Assembly: GCA_044867875.1 (NCBI GenBank)
Contig: JBIOVR010000239.1
Location: 1 to 14,189, forward strand
Source: VBAS01 sp044867875
GTDB taxonomy: Bacteria; Bacteroidota; Bacteroidia; Chitinophagales; Chitinophagaceae
Direction of reading: 5' to 3'
Length of the DNA stretch: 14,189 bases
In this document: positions 1 to 5,437 of the stretch, piece after piece
How positions within the stretch are numbered: position 1 is the first letter of the stretch
How the letters are laid out: each line of letters starts with the position of its first letter
The notes under the pieces: model-generated
The model's input: only the letters and a program-made list of their open reading frames with translations
The model's database searches: none
Told to the model about the DNA's origin: nothing
Translations under genes and position numbers: made by a program

Positions 1-207
1 GGAAATAGTATTGAAGACAATATAAAAAAATCTGATGTTAGTCTCGGATTAGGTGTGGGGTGGGATCTTCCTATAGGCCTGAAACTTGATGCACGTTATA
101 ATATGGGATTAACTGATAACAGCGATGATCCAGCTTATGAGACAATTAAAAGCCAGGTATTTCAATTATCGCTGGGGTTCAGAATATTTCATCTTGGTAA
201 AAAATAA
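1..207 (+). CDS. C-terminal fragment of a porin/PorT-like outer-membrane beta-barrel protein (5' truncated by window)
   Basis: Reading frame 1 is open from the first base to TAA at 205-207 and gives the last 68 residues of a protein. The pattern is typical of the end of small Bacteroidota outer-membrane beta-barrels: alternating hydrophobic/polar strands (VSLGLGVGWDLP, then LKLDARYNMGLT), a polar loop with NSDDPAYE, and a final strand VFQLSLGFRIF. The motif 'LGLGVGWD...LDARYN.GLT' is what I associate with the PorT/outer-membrane beta-barrel family; the specific family is an inference because the N-terminus and any signal peptide lie outside the window. It would sit in the outer membrane. No terminator follows immediately; the first hairpin downstream is at 448-477. 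Confidence 0.8.
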   Translation, partial: GNSIEDNIKKSDVSLGLGVGWDLPIGLKLDARYNMGLTDNSDDPAYETIKSQVFQLSLGFRIFHLGKK

Positions 208-676
208 GTTGAAGCCACGAATAGTTTTCTATAGTAACTGACTTGCTTCTTTCTTTTCAACACAAAAGTTTATATCCCTCCTTATCAGGAATCCTACGAA
301 GAATTTTTTTACAAGCTCCTTAAACAAAAACAGGAACTCTCAAAGAATATTCATAAAAGAAAATTTGAGATCAGGTAGTTTCAATTTCTTCGAAGTCTTG
401 CAAATAACGTACAACTTTTTACGAGTAAGAACAGAGTAAAAATAAAGAAGCCCTCCGGTGGAAACTGGTGGGCTTTTCTAATCAAAAACATTAACCATTA
501 AACCTTATTTTATAAAAAATCGAGAAGGAAGATAGAATAATTTCTAATCTAATACATGAACTAAATCATAAATTTTTAATTTATTTAATGGTACAACAGA
601 GAGGTAATCAGTGGATGATAACATAATTTTATAGTACATATTTTCACCAGAAAAAACCAAACAAAAAGTAACTGTT
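208..676. other. Intergenic region, 469 bases, no convincing gene
   Basis: The stretch between the partial beta-barrel gene and the dehydrogenase is AT-rich. It holds a hairpin terminator (448-477) and a TTAACCATTAAACC-type leader motif (about 491-504) like the one repeated before the gene at 10862. A frame-1 stretch from 238 to 498 is open apart from one TAG at 376-378 but has no start codon; it may be a decayed gene or chance. No tRNA, palindromic operator or convincing TTG/TAnnTTTG promoter for the dehydrogenase was seen. Confidence 0.6.
448..477 (+). terminator. Hairpin terminator, possibly bidirectional
   Basis: AAGCCC (448-453) pairs with GGGCTT (470-475). A further CC/GG pair forms inside, after a T-T mismatch, and closes a loop of about 10 bases. 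A T-run follows on the plus strand (TTTTCT), and the minus strand also reads into CTTTATTTTTAC, so it could act both ways. It probably ends the transcript of the partial gene at 1-207, although it lies about 240 bases past that stop; an attenuator in the leader of the gene at 677 cannot be excluded. Confidence 0.6.
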
Positions 677-1429
677 ATGAAAAGATTTGAGAACCAATCG
701 GCCATTATTACCGGGGGAGCTGAGGGAATAGGAAGGGGAATTGCGGAACGAATTGCTTTAGAAGGAGGGAAGGTATTTTTATTTGATATCAATCAGGGTC
801 TGCTGGAAAAAACCATAAAAGATTTTACAAATAAAAGATTTGAGGCTGAAGGATTCACGGTAGATGTTTCGTCAGAATCTTCGGTAATGGATAATATTCG
901 CCACGTTGAAGAGAAAACGGGGCAGATCCATATTATGGTAAATTCTGCGGGAATAACCGGGGTCACGAATACAAAAATCACTGACTATCCTGTTGAAGAT
1001 TATGATAACATTTATCGTATCAATCTTCGTGGTTCTTTCCTGATGACAAAGTATGCTATTAAAGCAATGGAGAAATATAACTACGGACGCATTTTACTAA
1101 TTGCATCGATCGCTGGCAAAGAAGGTAACCCATTCATGACCGGATATTCATCTATGAAAGCGGGTGTGATCGGGTTAGTGAAAGGAATTGGTAAAGAATA
1201 TGCACAAACAGGAATAACCGTCAATGGACTTGCACCTGCAGTTATAAAAACTGCGATGAATGAAAAAACGGCACCGGAGCAATTAGCTTACATGACTGCT
1301 AAAATACCAATGGCCCGACTGGGTACGATTGAAGAAGTTGCTGCTTTATCTTGCTGGATCGTATCACAAGAAGCAAGTTTTAATACGGGATTTATTTTTG
1401 ATATTTCCGGTGGTAGGGCCACTTACTGA
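677..1429 (+). CDS. SDR-family NAD(P)-dependent oxidoreductase
   Basis: A 250-residue classical short-chain dehydrogenase/reductase of normal family length. The nucleotide-binding motif TGGAEGIG is at residues 12-19 and Asp37 at the end of beta-2 suggests NAD(H) rather than NADP(H). DV is at 63-64, an NSAG version of the NNAG motif at 89-92, and the catalytic tetrad is Asn116, Ser144, Tyr157 and Lys161 (YSSMK). The PG motif is altered to PA (187-188), followed by Thr192. The C-terminus DISGGRATY resembles SDRs acting on sugars, sugar acids or polyols, but substrate is not readable from sequence; annotation pipelines might call it FabG-like. It is cytoplasmic and transcribed alone. The ATG at 677 gives a full Rossmann beta-1 strand and has no Shine-Dalgarno. 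Its stop lies 5 bases from the stop of the convergent gene at 1435-2223. Confidence 0.93.
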   Translation: MKRFENQSAIITGGAEGIGRGIAERIALEGGKVFLFDINQGLLEKTIKDFTNKRFEAEGFTVDVSSESSVMDNIRHVEEKTGQIHIMVNSAGITGVTNTKITDYPVEDYDNIYRINLRGSFLMTKYAIKAMEKYNYGRILLIASIAGKEGNPFMTGYSSMKAGVIGLVKGIGKEYAQTGITVNGLAPAVIKTAMNEKTAPEQLAYMTAKIPMARLGTIEEVAALSCWIVSQEASFNTGFIFDISGGRATY

Positions 1430-1434
1430 TCGTT

Positions 1435-2223
1435 TCAATTTTGTTTATCACAGATCATAAAAGTAATGCCTGCTCTGAACTCCAGCATTTTCAGTGGTGA
1501 AGTATAAACCTGTGCTACTTTATGTTCATGAATAGATTGAGTGCTGGCATTGATAAATTGTACATTCAATGGTTTTGCATCGGGATCACTCGTGGTCGGT
1601 GCGTCCATAAGATGTTTGGTATTGATATAACTGATATCCCCGCCCTGGATAGTATTGGCACTGATATCGATCATTAGCCGGCTACTATGTTTATTCTTTG
1701 AAAAGATCGTCGGGTTTATCTGTAAACCACCACCAGCACTCCAATACATAGTTTTATCGTTCATTATATTTTCTTGCTCAAGAGCATGACAGCCGCCATC
1801 ATCTTCTGGATCACCAATGTATATCGAGCTATAGAAATTATATAAACCTCCTTTCGCATTGATATAGGGGATAATAAGATTTTTATCGCTTAACAGGTTA
1901 AATCTTGCCTGAAGGTTTGCGTTAAATGTATTACTGCTGTAGTCAACCGGTAAAACCGTTGAAGTACTATTATCAAATTGAAAAGTTTGATCTATCGTTT
2001 GATGAGCATATATGCCTATGCCAAGTTCAAGTCCTACTGATAATCTTTTTAATTCTCCAGGGAATTGATACAATAGCCCAGTCAACATGCTATGAACGGG
2101 TTGAATATTTTTACTTAGATCCTGTCTCGGTAGCCCGAGACTGTAACCGGTGGTAAGTTTAAATTGTTGGGAGTTGGCAGTGATAAATAAACATACCATC
2201 AGGAGCGTAGAAATGAATTTCAT
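1435..2223 (-). CDS. Secreted/outer-membrane beta-barrel protein, uncharacterised
   Basis: A 262-residue protein when started at the ATG at 2223, which places a clean signal peptide at the N-terminus (residues 1-19, hydrophobic core STLLMVCLFI, junction near ANSQ-QF). A TTG two codons upstream is possible but less likely. The rest alternates hydrophobic and polar residues in strand-like stretches (LSVGLELGIGIY at about 61-72, NANLQARFNLL 101-111, WSAGGGLQINP 161-171, LEFRAGITFMI 247-257), consistent with an outer-membrane beta-barrel of 8-10 strands. An acidic Gly/Cys-containing segment around residues 138-150 (GDPEDDGGCHALEQ) is probably an extracellular loop. I cannot name a specific family. 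The gene follows the small wHTH-like gene by 144 bases on the same strand and converges on the dehydrogenase. Confidence 0.8.
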   Translation of the reverse strand: MKFISTLLMVCLFITANSQQFKLTTGYSLGLPRQDLSKNIQPVHSMLTGLLYQFPGELKRLSVGLELGIGIYAHQTIDQTFQFDNSTSTVLPVDYSSNTFNANLQARFNLLSDKNLIIPYINAKGGLYNFYSSIYIGDPEDDGGCHALEQENIMNDKTMYWSAGGGLQINPTIFSKNKHSSRLMIDISANTIQGGDISYINTKHLMDAPTTSDPDAKPLNVQFINASTQSIHEHKVAQVYTSPLKMLEFRAGITFMICDKQN

Positions 2224-2367
2224 AAACAATAGTTTTTGGTTAACGGATGAAAGTCATATCCAATTTACACCTATTGCAAGGCGGAATAAAATAAATCGTG
2301 TTAAAACCTGCCAAAATTTAATGCACCGATTGTCGATAGTGTTCCTTGTTTTTCGAAACAATAATAA

Positions 2368-2730
2368 TTAAACAAAAGGTTTTATGATCCTGAATAAAGA
2401 AAGAAGTAACTCAATTATATATAAATGCTTTTCGCCTTTTTCCTCTTCTTTTTCTGCTTTAATAGCAGCGACATTGTGCCTAGCCAAATAGCCAAGAGTT
2501 TCTATATTATTTAATACACCTAATCCCTGCGGCTGCAAATGATATTCATCAAAACCATTATTCCTGATCATGCCGTCAGCCTCCAGGATTTTCAAGTGTT
2601 TTTGAGCTTGAACTAAAAGGTAGGTATCATTTTTAAATTTTATTTCCAGGTCGTTCATTCTAATGGCTCTATGGCCATCAAAAAGCTTTAATAGATTATC
2701 ACGGAACTCAGCAATTTCTCTTCTAATCAT
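2368..2730 (-). CDS. Small winged-helix-like protein with hydrophobic C-terminus, hypothetical
   Basis: A 120-residue protein I do not recognise by name. Residues about 8-72 look like a winged helix-turn-helix fold: helix 1 (EFRDNLLKLF), a helix around 26-35, a candidate recognition helix around 38-52 (YLLVQAQKHLKILE) followed by MIRNNGFDEYHLQPQG, which resembles the beta-wing ('...L...G.I......Y.L...G'). Residues 88-101 are highly charged (KAEKEEEKGEK) and 102-115 strongly hydrophobic (LYIIELLLSLFRII), possibly a membrane-associated or dimerisation helix. It starts at ATG 2730 with no clear Shine-Dalgarno. A strong terminator (2772-2809) lies just upstream and isolates it from the preceding gene, so its promoter must lie in the short stretch between that hairpin and 2730 unless there is read-through. 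A DNA-binding role is inference. Confidence 0.68.
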   Translation of the reverse strand: MIRREIAEFRDNLLKLFDGHRAIRMNDLEIKFKNDTYLLVQAQKHLKILEADGMIRNNGFDEYHLQPQGLGVLNNIETLGYLARHNVAAIKAEKEEEKGEKHLYIIELLLSLFRIIKPFV

Positions 2731-2771
2731 AAAGAATTGAATTGGATCGGGAGGAGAGTAACTAAAATTAC

Positions 2772-2809
2772 AAAAAAAAGGCCGCCCTAATTTATAGGGC
2801 GGCTTTTTT
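2772..2809 (-). terminator. Strong bidirectional-looking hairpin terminator
   Basis: GCCGCCCTA (2781-2789), loop ATTTA, TAGGGCGGC (2795-2803) form a perfect 9-bp GC-rich stem, flanked by A8 on the left and T6 on the right so that the minus-strand transcript ends in a T8 run. It lies 12-40 bases beyond the stop of the minus-strand gene 2821-3108 and is the natural terminator of that unit. Confidence 0.9.
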
Positions 2810-2820
2810 AGAAGTTGAAT

Positions 2821-3108
2821 TTAATCGTGGGCTTTTACCGGTCCTTCAATTACTTCAGGTTTCTGAGTAATATATTTAGACAAATGCTCTTTCACGTACT
2901 CGGCTGCAATGCGAATAGATTCATCAGCACCAGCCTTATCCTTAAATACGCTTAATGATGCACCTTCTCCATTACCAGTATCAATCCAATAATACCTTAC
3001 AAATCCCTTCGCCTTTTTTAATAGTGGTACAAAACCTTCCTGGACAAGTTTGTCAATTTTTTCACCATCTTCCGGTTTGAAATGATAGTGACGAACTGCT
3101 GCAAACAT
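2821..3108 (-). CDS. Small dimeric alpha/beta-barrel (antibiotic biosynthesis monooxygenase-like) protein
   Basis: A 95-residue cytoplasmic protein with the layout of an ABM/dimeric alpha-beta barrel: beta strand FAAVRHYHF (2-10), helix DGEKIDKLVQEGFVPLLKKA (14-33), strand FVRYYWIDTG (36-45), strand GASLSVFKD (49-57), a helix AGADESIRIAAEYVKEHL (59-76) and a short C-terminal strand. The 'strand, helix, KGFVRYYWIDTG, LSVFKDKAGADES' order is typical of ABM-related proteins often annotated as hypothetical; enzymatic activity is not assured, since family members include heme-degrading monooxygenases and uncharacterised proteins. The ATG at 3108 is firmly set by a perfect AGGAGG 4 bases upstream, which is unusual here. 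It is followed by a strong terminator and lies 116 bases after the VOC-family gene. Confidence 0.72.
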   Translation of the reverse strand: MFAAVRHYHFKPEDGEKIDKLVQEGFVPLLKKAKGFVRYYWIDTGNGEGASLSVFKDKAGADESIRIAAEYVKEHLSKYITQKPEVIEGPVKAHD

Positions 3109-3112
3109 AAGA

Positions 3113-3118
3113 CCTCCT
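3113..3118 (-). promoter_or_regulatory. Perfect Shine-Dalgarno AGGAGG
   Basis: On the minus strand the leader reads AAAGGAGGTCTTATG, putting AGGAGG 4 bases before the start codon at 3108. Most other genes in the window have no such motif. The same spacing and similar leader occur at 4404-4409. Confidence 0.85.
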
Positions 3119-3224
3119 TTTTTTAATGATTAATAGTTTACTAAATTTAACTATAATTATCTTTTATAGAAAAATTAAGTAAGTACACACAAACGGCAAA
3201 TGCTGCAACTTTGTCTAAGGATGG

Positions 3225-3662
3225 TTATCTTTTTTTCCACTCAGAATATTTTGTTTCTTCCTGCACATCCGTAAAACTTTCAAATGAAATTTTATAACCA
3301 TCAGGGTCTTTAACCTGTATAACCCACATTTTGTTACCAACAAAAGGCTCAGATGCTGATACTCCGTTTGAAGTTATTTGAGTATAAATAGCTAAGGCAT
3401 CTTCACATATAAAAAAGATCTCTACACCTTTACCAGGTTTTTCTTGCGATATATTATTTTTTTCATCATACTCCTGCAGCATCAGGGCTACACTATCTAT
3501 TACAAGCCAACACCATTTTAGTTTTCCATTGTCGACCCAACTCTCGGTCATTGAAAATCCAAGTCCTTTGACATAAAAATTTACAGATGCTTCCATGTCT
3601 TTAACCATAAAAAATGGAACAGCTTGTTTAATGTTGGGTTGGTTTTTTGAATGACTGGTCAT
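3225..3662 (-). CDS. VOC-superfamily (glyoxalase/bleomycin-resistance-like) protein
   Basis: A 145-residue protein of usual single-domain VOC length with two beta-alpha-beta-beta-beta modules. Module 1 spans about residues 12-66: VPFFMVKDMEASVNFYVKGL (strand then helix, the hallmark 'V.D...s..FY...LGF') and VALMLQE ending in Glu64. Module 2 spans about 80-130: EIFFICEDALAIYTQI, GVSASEP, and the signature MWVIQVKDPDGYKISFES, where DPDG and Glu128 are the conserved end. Glu64 and Glu128 could be metal ligands; histidines common in glyoxalase I are absent at the usual first positions, so activity and substrate are unclear. It is cytoplasmic. The ATG at 3662 has only a weak AGGA element. A strong terminator of the preceding gene (3716-3747) lies just upstream, so it probably has its own promoter between 3663 and 3715. 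Confidence 0.88.
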   Translation of the reverse strand: MTSHSKNQPNIKQAVPFFMVKDMEASVNFYVKGLGFSMTESWVDNGKLKWCWLVIDSVALMLQEYDEKNNISQEKPGKGVEIFFICEDALAIYTQITSNGVSASEPFVGNKMWVIQVKDPDGYKISFESFTDVQEETKYSEWKKR

Positions 3663-3715
3663 CTTTTTCCTATTAAGTTAAGAGTTTCTTTATTGTTTGT
3701 AACCAATTAACAGTT

Positions 3716-3747
3716 AAAAAAATAAGGGTCTTCATATGAAGACCCTT
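3716..3747 (-). terminator. Rho-independent terminator of the gene at 3773-4399
   Basis: AAGGGTCTTC (3724-3733), loop ATAT, GAAGACCCTT (3738-3747) form a perfect 10-bp stem. Read on the minus strand it is followed by ATTTTTTTAAC, a good T-tract. It lies 25 bases beyond the stop codon of the minus-strand gene 3773-4399. Confidence 0.93.
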
Positions 3748-3772
3748 TTAAATGTAGTGGGATAAATGTTCA

Positions 3773-4399
3773 CTAAAATTTTCCCGGGAATTGTTTTATA
3801 ATTCCATCTGTCAGCATATCTGCCATCATTAATATTTCATCGTGAACCTTATCATATGCTTTTACATCTGCTGCATAATCTTTTTTTAACCGGGCCACTG
3901 CCTCATCTGTTGTCAATGTCAAATGATCATGCATCATCTTTTTCATATCAGCCAATTTCCAATTGGGATTTGCTTTACTAAGGAAACCGGATATTTCATC
4001 TGCATTTGCGATCCATTTTTTATTGTTCGCATCAAATGCGGAATTGTTTCCTGTTTTAGCTGTTTTCAGCAGGTCAGCTGCGGTTGTGATATGCTCTCTT
4101 AATAATCGTGTCAGCTCTTTTCCTCCTGCATCACCATAAAAAGGCTTTACTGCATTACCAATATCATCCTGGTTGCTTAGTAACCTGTTCACCGCTTGTT
4201 CGGTACCTGGCAGATCATCCATTATATTCAGGATCACATTTCTTGTCCATACAATATGATCTTCCCAAAGTTTATGCATAGCCATTCTCAGTTGTTCACT
4301 CTTCGATGAATTTGTTTTCATATCCATTTGTGCCTGAACTGGAGATAAAAAGAGTATTAATGTGTTGATGGCTAAAGAAATTCTAATTAAACGTTTCAT
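3773..4399 (-). CDS. Exported helical protein with WEDHxxWTR motif, hypothetical
   Basis: A 208-residue protein when started at ATG 4399. That start is chosen because it has AGGAGG 4 bases upstream and begins directly with a signal peptide (MKRLIRISLAINTLILFLSP, cleavage near VQAQ-MD, residue 24); a longer frame upstream lacks both. The mature part is predicted all-helical. Its first half has conserved-looking LWEDHIVWTRNVI (44-56), RLLSNQDDIGNAVKPFYG (72-89), and LTRLLREHITTAADLL (96-111); the second half has MMHDHLTLTTDEAVARL (155-171) and HDEILMMADML (186-196). His48, His103, His157/159 and His186 recur in helices and could bind metal, but this is speculation. I have seen this 'LWEDH..WTR / NQ.DIG.A..P.YG' family among periplasmic or spore-former proteins of unknown function, sometimes mis-annotated as kinases or transferases. 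It probably acts in the periplasm. It has its own terminator. Confidence 0.8.
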   Translation of the reverse strand: MKRLIRISLAINTLILFLSPVQAQMDMKTNSSKSEQLRMAMHKLWEDHIVWTRNVILNIMDDLPGTEQAVNRLLSNQDDIGNAVKPFYGDAGGKELTRLLREHITTAADLLKTAKTGNNSAFDANNKKWIANADEISGFLSKANPNWKLADMKKMMHDHLTLTTDEAVARLKKDYAADVKAYDKVHDEILMMADMLTDGIIKQFPGKF

Positions 4400-4403
4400 A
4401 AAA

Positions 4404-4409
4404 CCTCCT
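4404..4409 (-). promoter_or_regulatory. Perfect Shine-Dalgarno AGGAGG
   Basis: The minus strand reads AACAAGGAGGTTTTATG, with AGGAGG 4 bases before ATG 4399. This decides the start of the exported helical protein against a longer upstream-extended frame. Confidence 0.85.
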
Positions 4410-4611
4410 TGTTTTTTATAATGAGCATCAAAAAAGACTACCATTATTTAGTTTGAGTCAGGAGGGCTGAATTGGTTACAATATTTTTTAAATTAAAAGA
4501 GTGAAATGTCTGTAACACTTTGATTTTTTGTTTACTCTAGTATTAAGAGGTGAATAAATTTTTACAACACATTTATTCGTCTGCATGGTGAGAACAATAT
4601 GTTTTTACATT

Positions 4612-5364
4612 CTAAAACCGAATGCCAATTGAAAATCCGGTTCTGACACCGGGTAGAAAACCTTTATAACTTATAAATACAGTTTTACTGGCTTGGTCTG
4701 TTTTCACTTCGATTTTTTCACCGATGATCGGTATGTTATCAATAGCATCCTTTATATCGTCTTCAGCTTCCGCCGCATCAGCAGGCGTCCATGGAATATT
4801 ATTGGTGACATCAGTAAATGATCCGTTTTCTTTGACGGTGTTAGCTTCCGGACCCACAACGAAAAAGTCGAGAACAATTCTTTTAGCTATGAGTACCTGG
4901 AAGCCTAATTGTCCTCCAATGCCAAAGGAGCTAAAATCATTACTTGATTTGTAGATCGAGGGTGGATTATCATTGTTGTAATTTAAAGTTCCTTCAAGTT
5001 TGTTATGCATGTACTTCAAGTAAGGCTCAAAATATAACCCTTTCATTGAGCTTTTGCCCAGGTAAAATCTGTAGCCTGCCATTACTGAAGATGTTTTACT
5101 GGAAGCCTCAACTGTATTATCATCAGAATTAAAATGACGCTGGATACCTACCGGGATACCGGCATAAAAAGTAATACTTTGTTTTTTCTTGATAGAGTAT
5201 TCACCTCCCAGTGTCAGTTTACCAAAAGCTAAACCCAGCGGCGACCATTTAACAGCGAGGTTATGCTGTGCACTGCTATCAACGTTTTGCTGTGCATTGC
5301 TGTTAACAACAATAGTAAAGAATCCTGTAATGAGCAATAATGCCCGAATAGTATTTGATTTCAT
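4612..5364 (-). CDS. DUF3575-like outer-membrane protein
   Basis: A 250-residue protein from ATG 5364; a TTG nine codons further upstream would bury the signal peptide and is less likely. Signal peptide: residues 1-24 (RALLLITGFFTIVV core, junction NSNA-QQ). After it comes NLAVKWSPLGLAFGKLTLGGEYS (35-57 region), the pattern 'K.n.l....g...l..EY....k.s' typical of DUF3575/outer-membrane proteins, then strands SITFYAGIPVG, VMAGYRFYLG, GLYFEPYLKYMHN, FGIGGQLGFQVLIAKRI and VLDFFVVGPE, and a final RTGFSIGIRF strand. An acidic Ala/Asp stretch around residues 199-216 (TPADAAEAEDDIKDAID) interrupts the barrel and is probably a surface loop or periplasmic turn. The coding DNA at the cleavage site carries a 24-base tandem duplication (5260-5307). 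It lies 73 bases after the MscS gene and may be its operon partner. Confidence 0.85.
   Translation of the reverse strand: MKSNTIRALLLITGFFTIVVNSNAQQNVDSSAQHNLAVKWSPLGLAFGKLTLGGEYSIKKKQSITFYAGIPVGIQRHFNSDDNTVEASSKTSSVMAGYRFYLGKSSMKGLYFEPYLKYMHNKLEGTLNYNNDNPPSIYKSSNDFSSFGIGGQLGFQVLIAKRIVLDFFVVGPEANTVKENGSFTDVTNNIPWTPADAAEAEDDIKDAIDNIPIIGEKIEVKTDQASKTVFISYKGFLPGVRTGFSIGIRF
5260..5307 (-). repeat. Two tandem in-frame 24-base direct repeats over the signal-peptidase site
   Basis: Copy 1 (5284-5307) and copy 2 (5260-5283), read on the minus strand, start GTTAACAGCAATGCACAGCA and GTTGATAGCAGTGCACAGCA and match at 20 of 24 positions by my count. They encode VNSNAQQN and VDSSAQHN, residues 20-27 and 28-35 of the DUF3575-like protein. 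The unit length is a multiple of three, so the frame is kept and the Ala-Gln cleavage motif is duplicated. Confidence 0.85.
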
Positions 5365-5437
5365 AAAAAAAGGTTTACATGGTTGTAACAAAGAGTATAG
5401 ATTAAAATTTGCTCAGATAGGAAGAAAAACGTTTACA

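Noticed and set aside
544..981. Minus-strand frames opposite the dehydrogenase and its leader
   Set aside because: They overlap the SDR nucleotide-binding region or its leader in antisense and show no domain.
4400..4444. Upstream extension of the exported helical protein
   Set aside because: The extension (VVFFDAHYKKQGG) would bury the signal peptide, and its codons overlap the Shine-Dalgarno that serves ATG 4399.
3697..4481. 12-mer TTGTAACCAATT found at 3697-3708 and inverted at 4470-4481
   Set aside because: Several 12-base matches are expected by chance in an AT-rich window of this length; orientation relative to the genes is inconsistent.
4553..4577. AATAAA/TTTATT hairpin after the DUF3575-like gene
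   Set aside because: Only six A/T pairs around a 13-base loop and no GC pairs; too weak to call a terminator.
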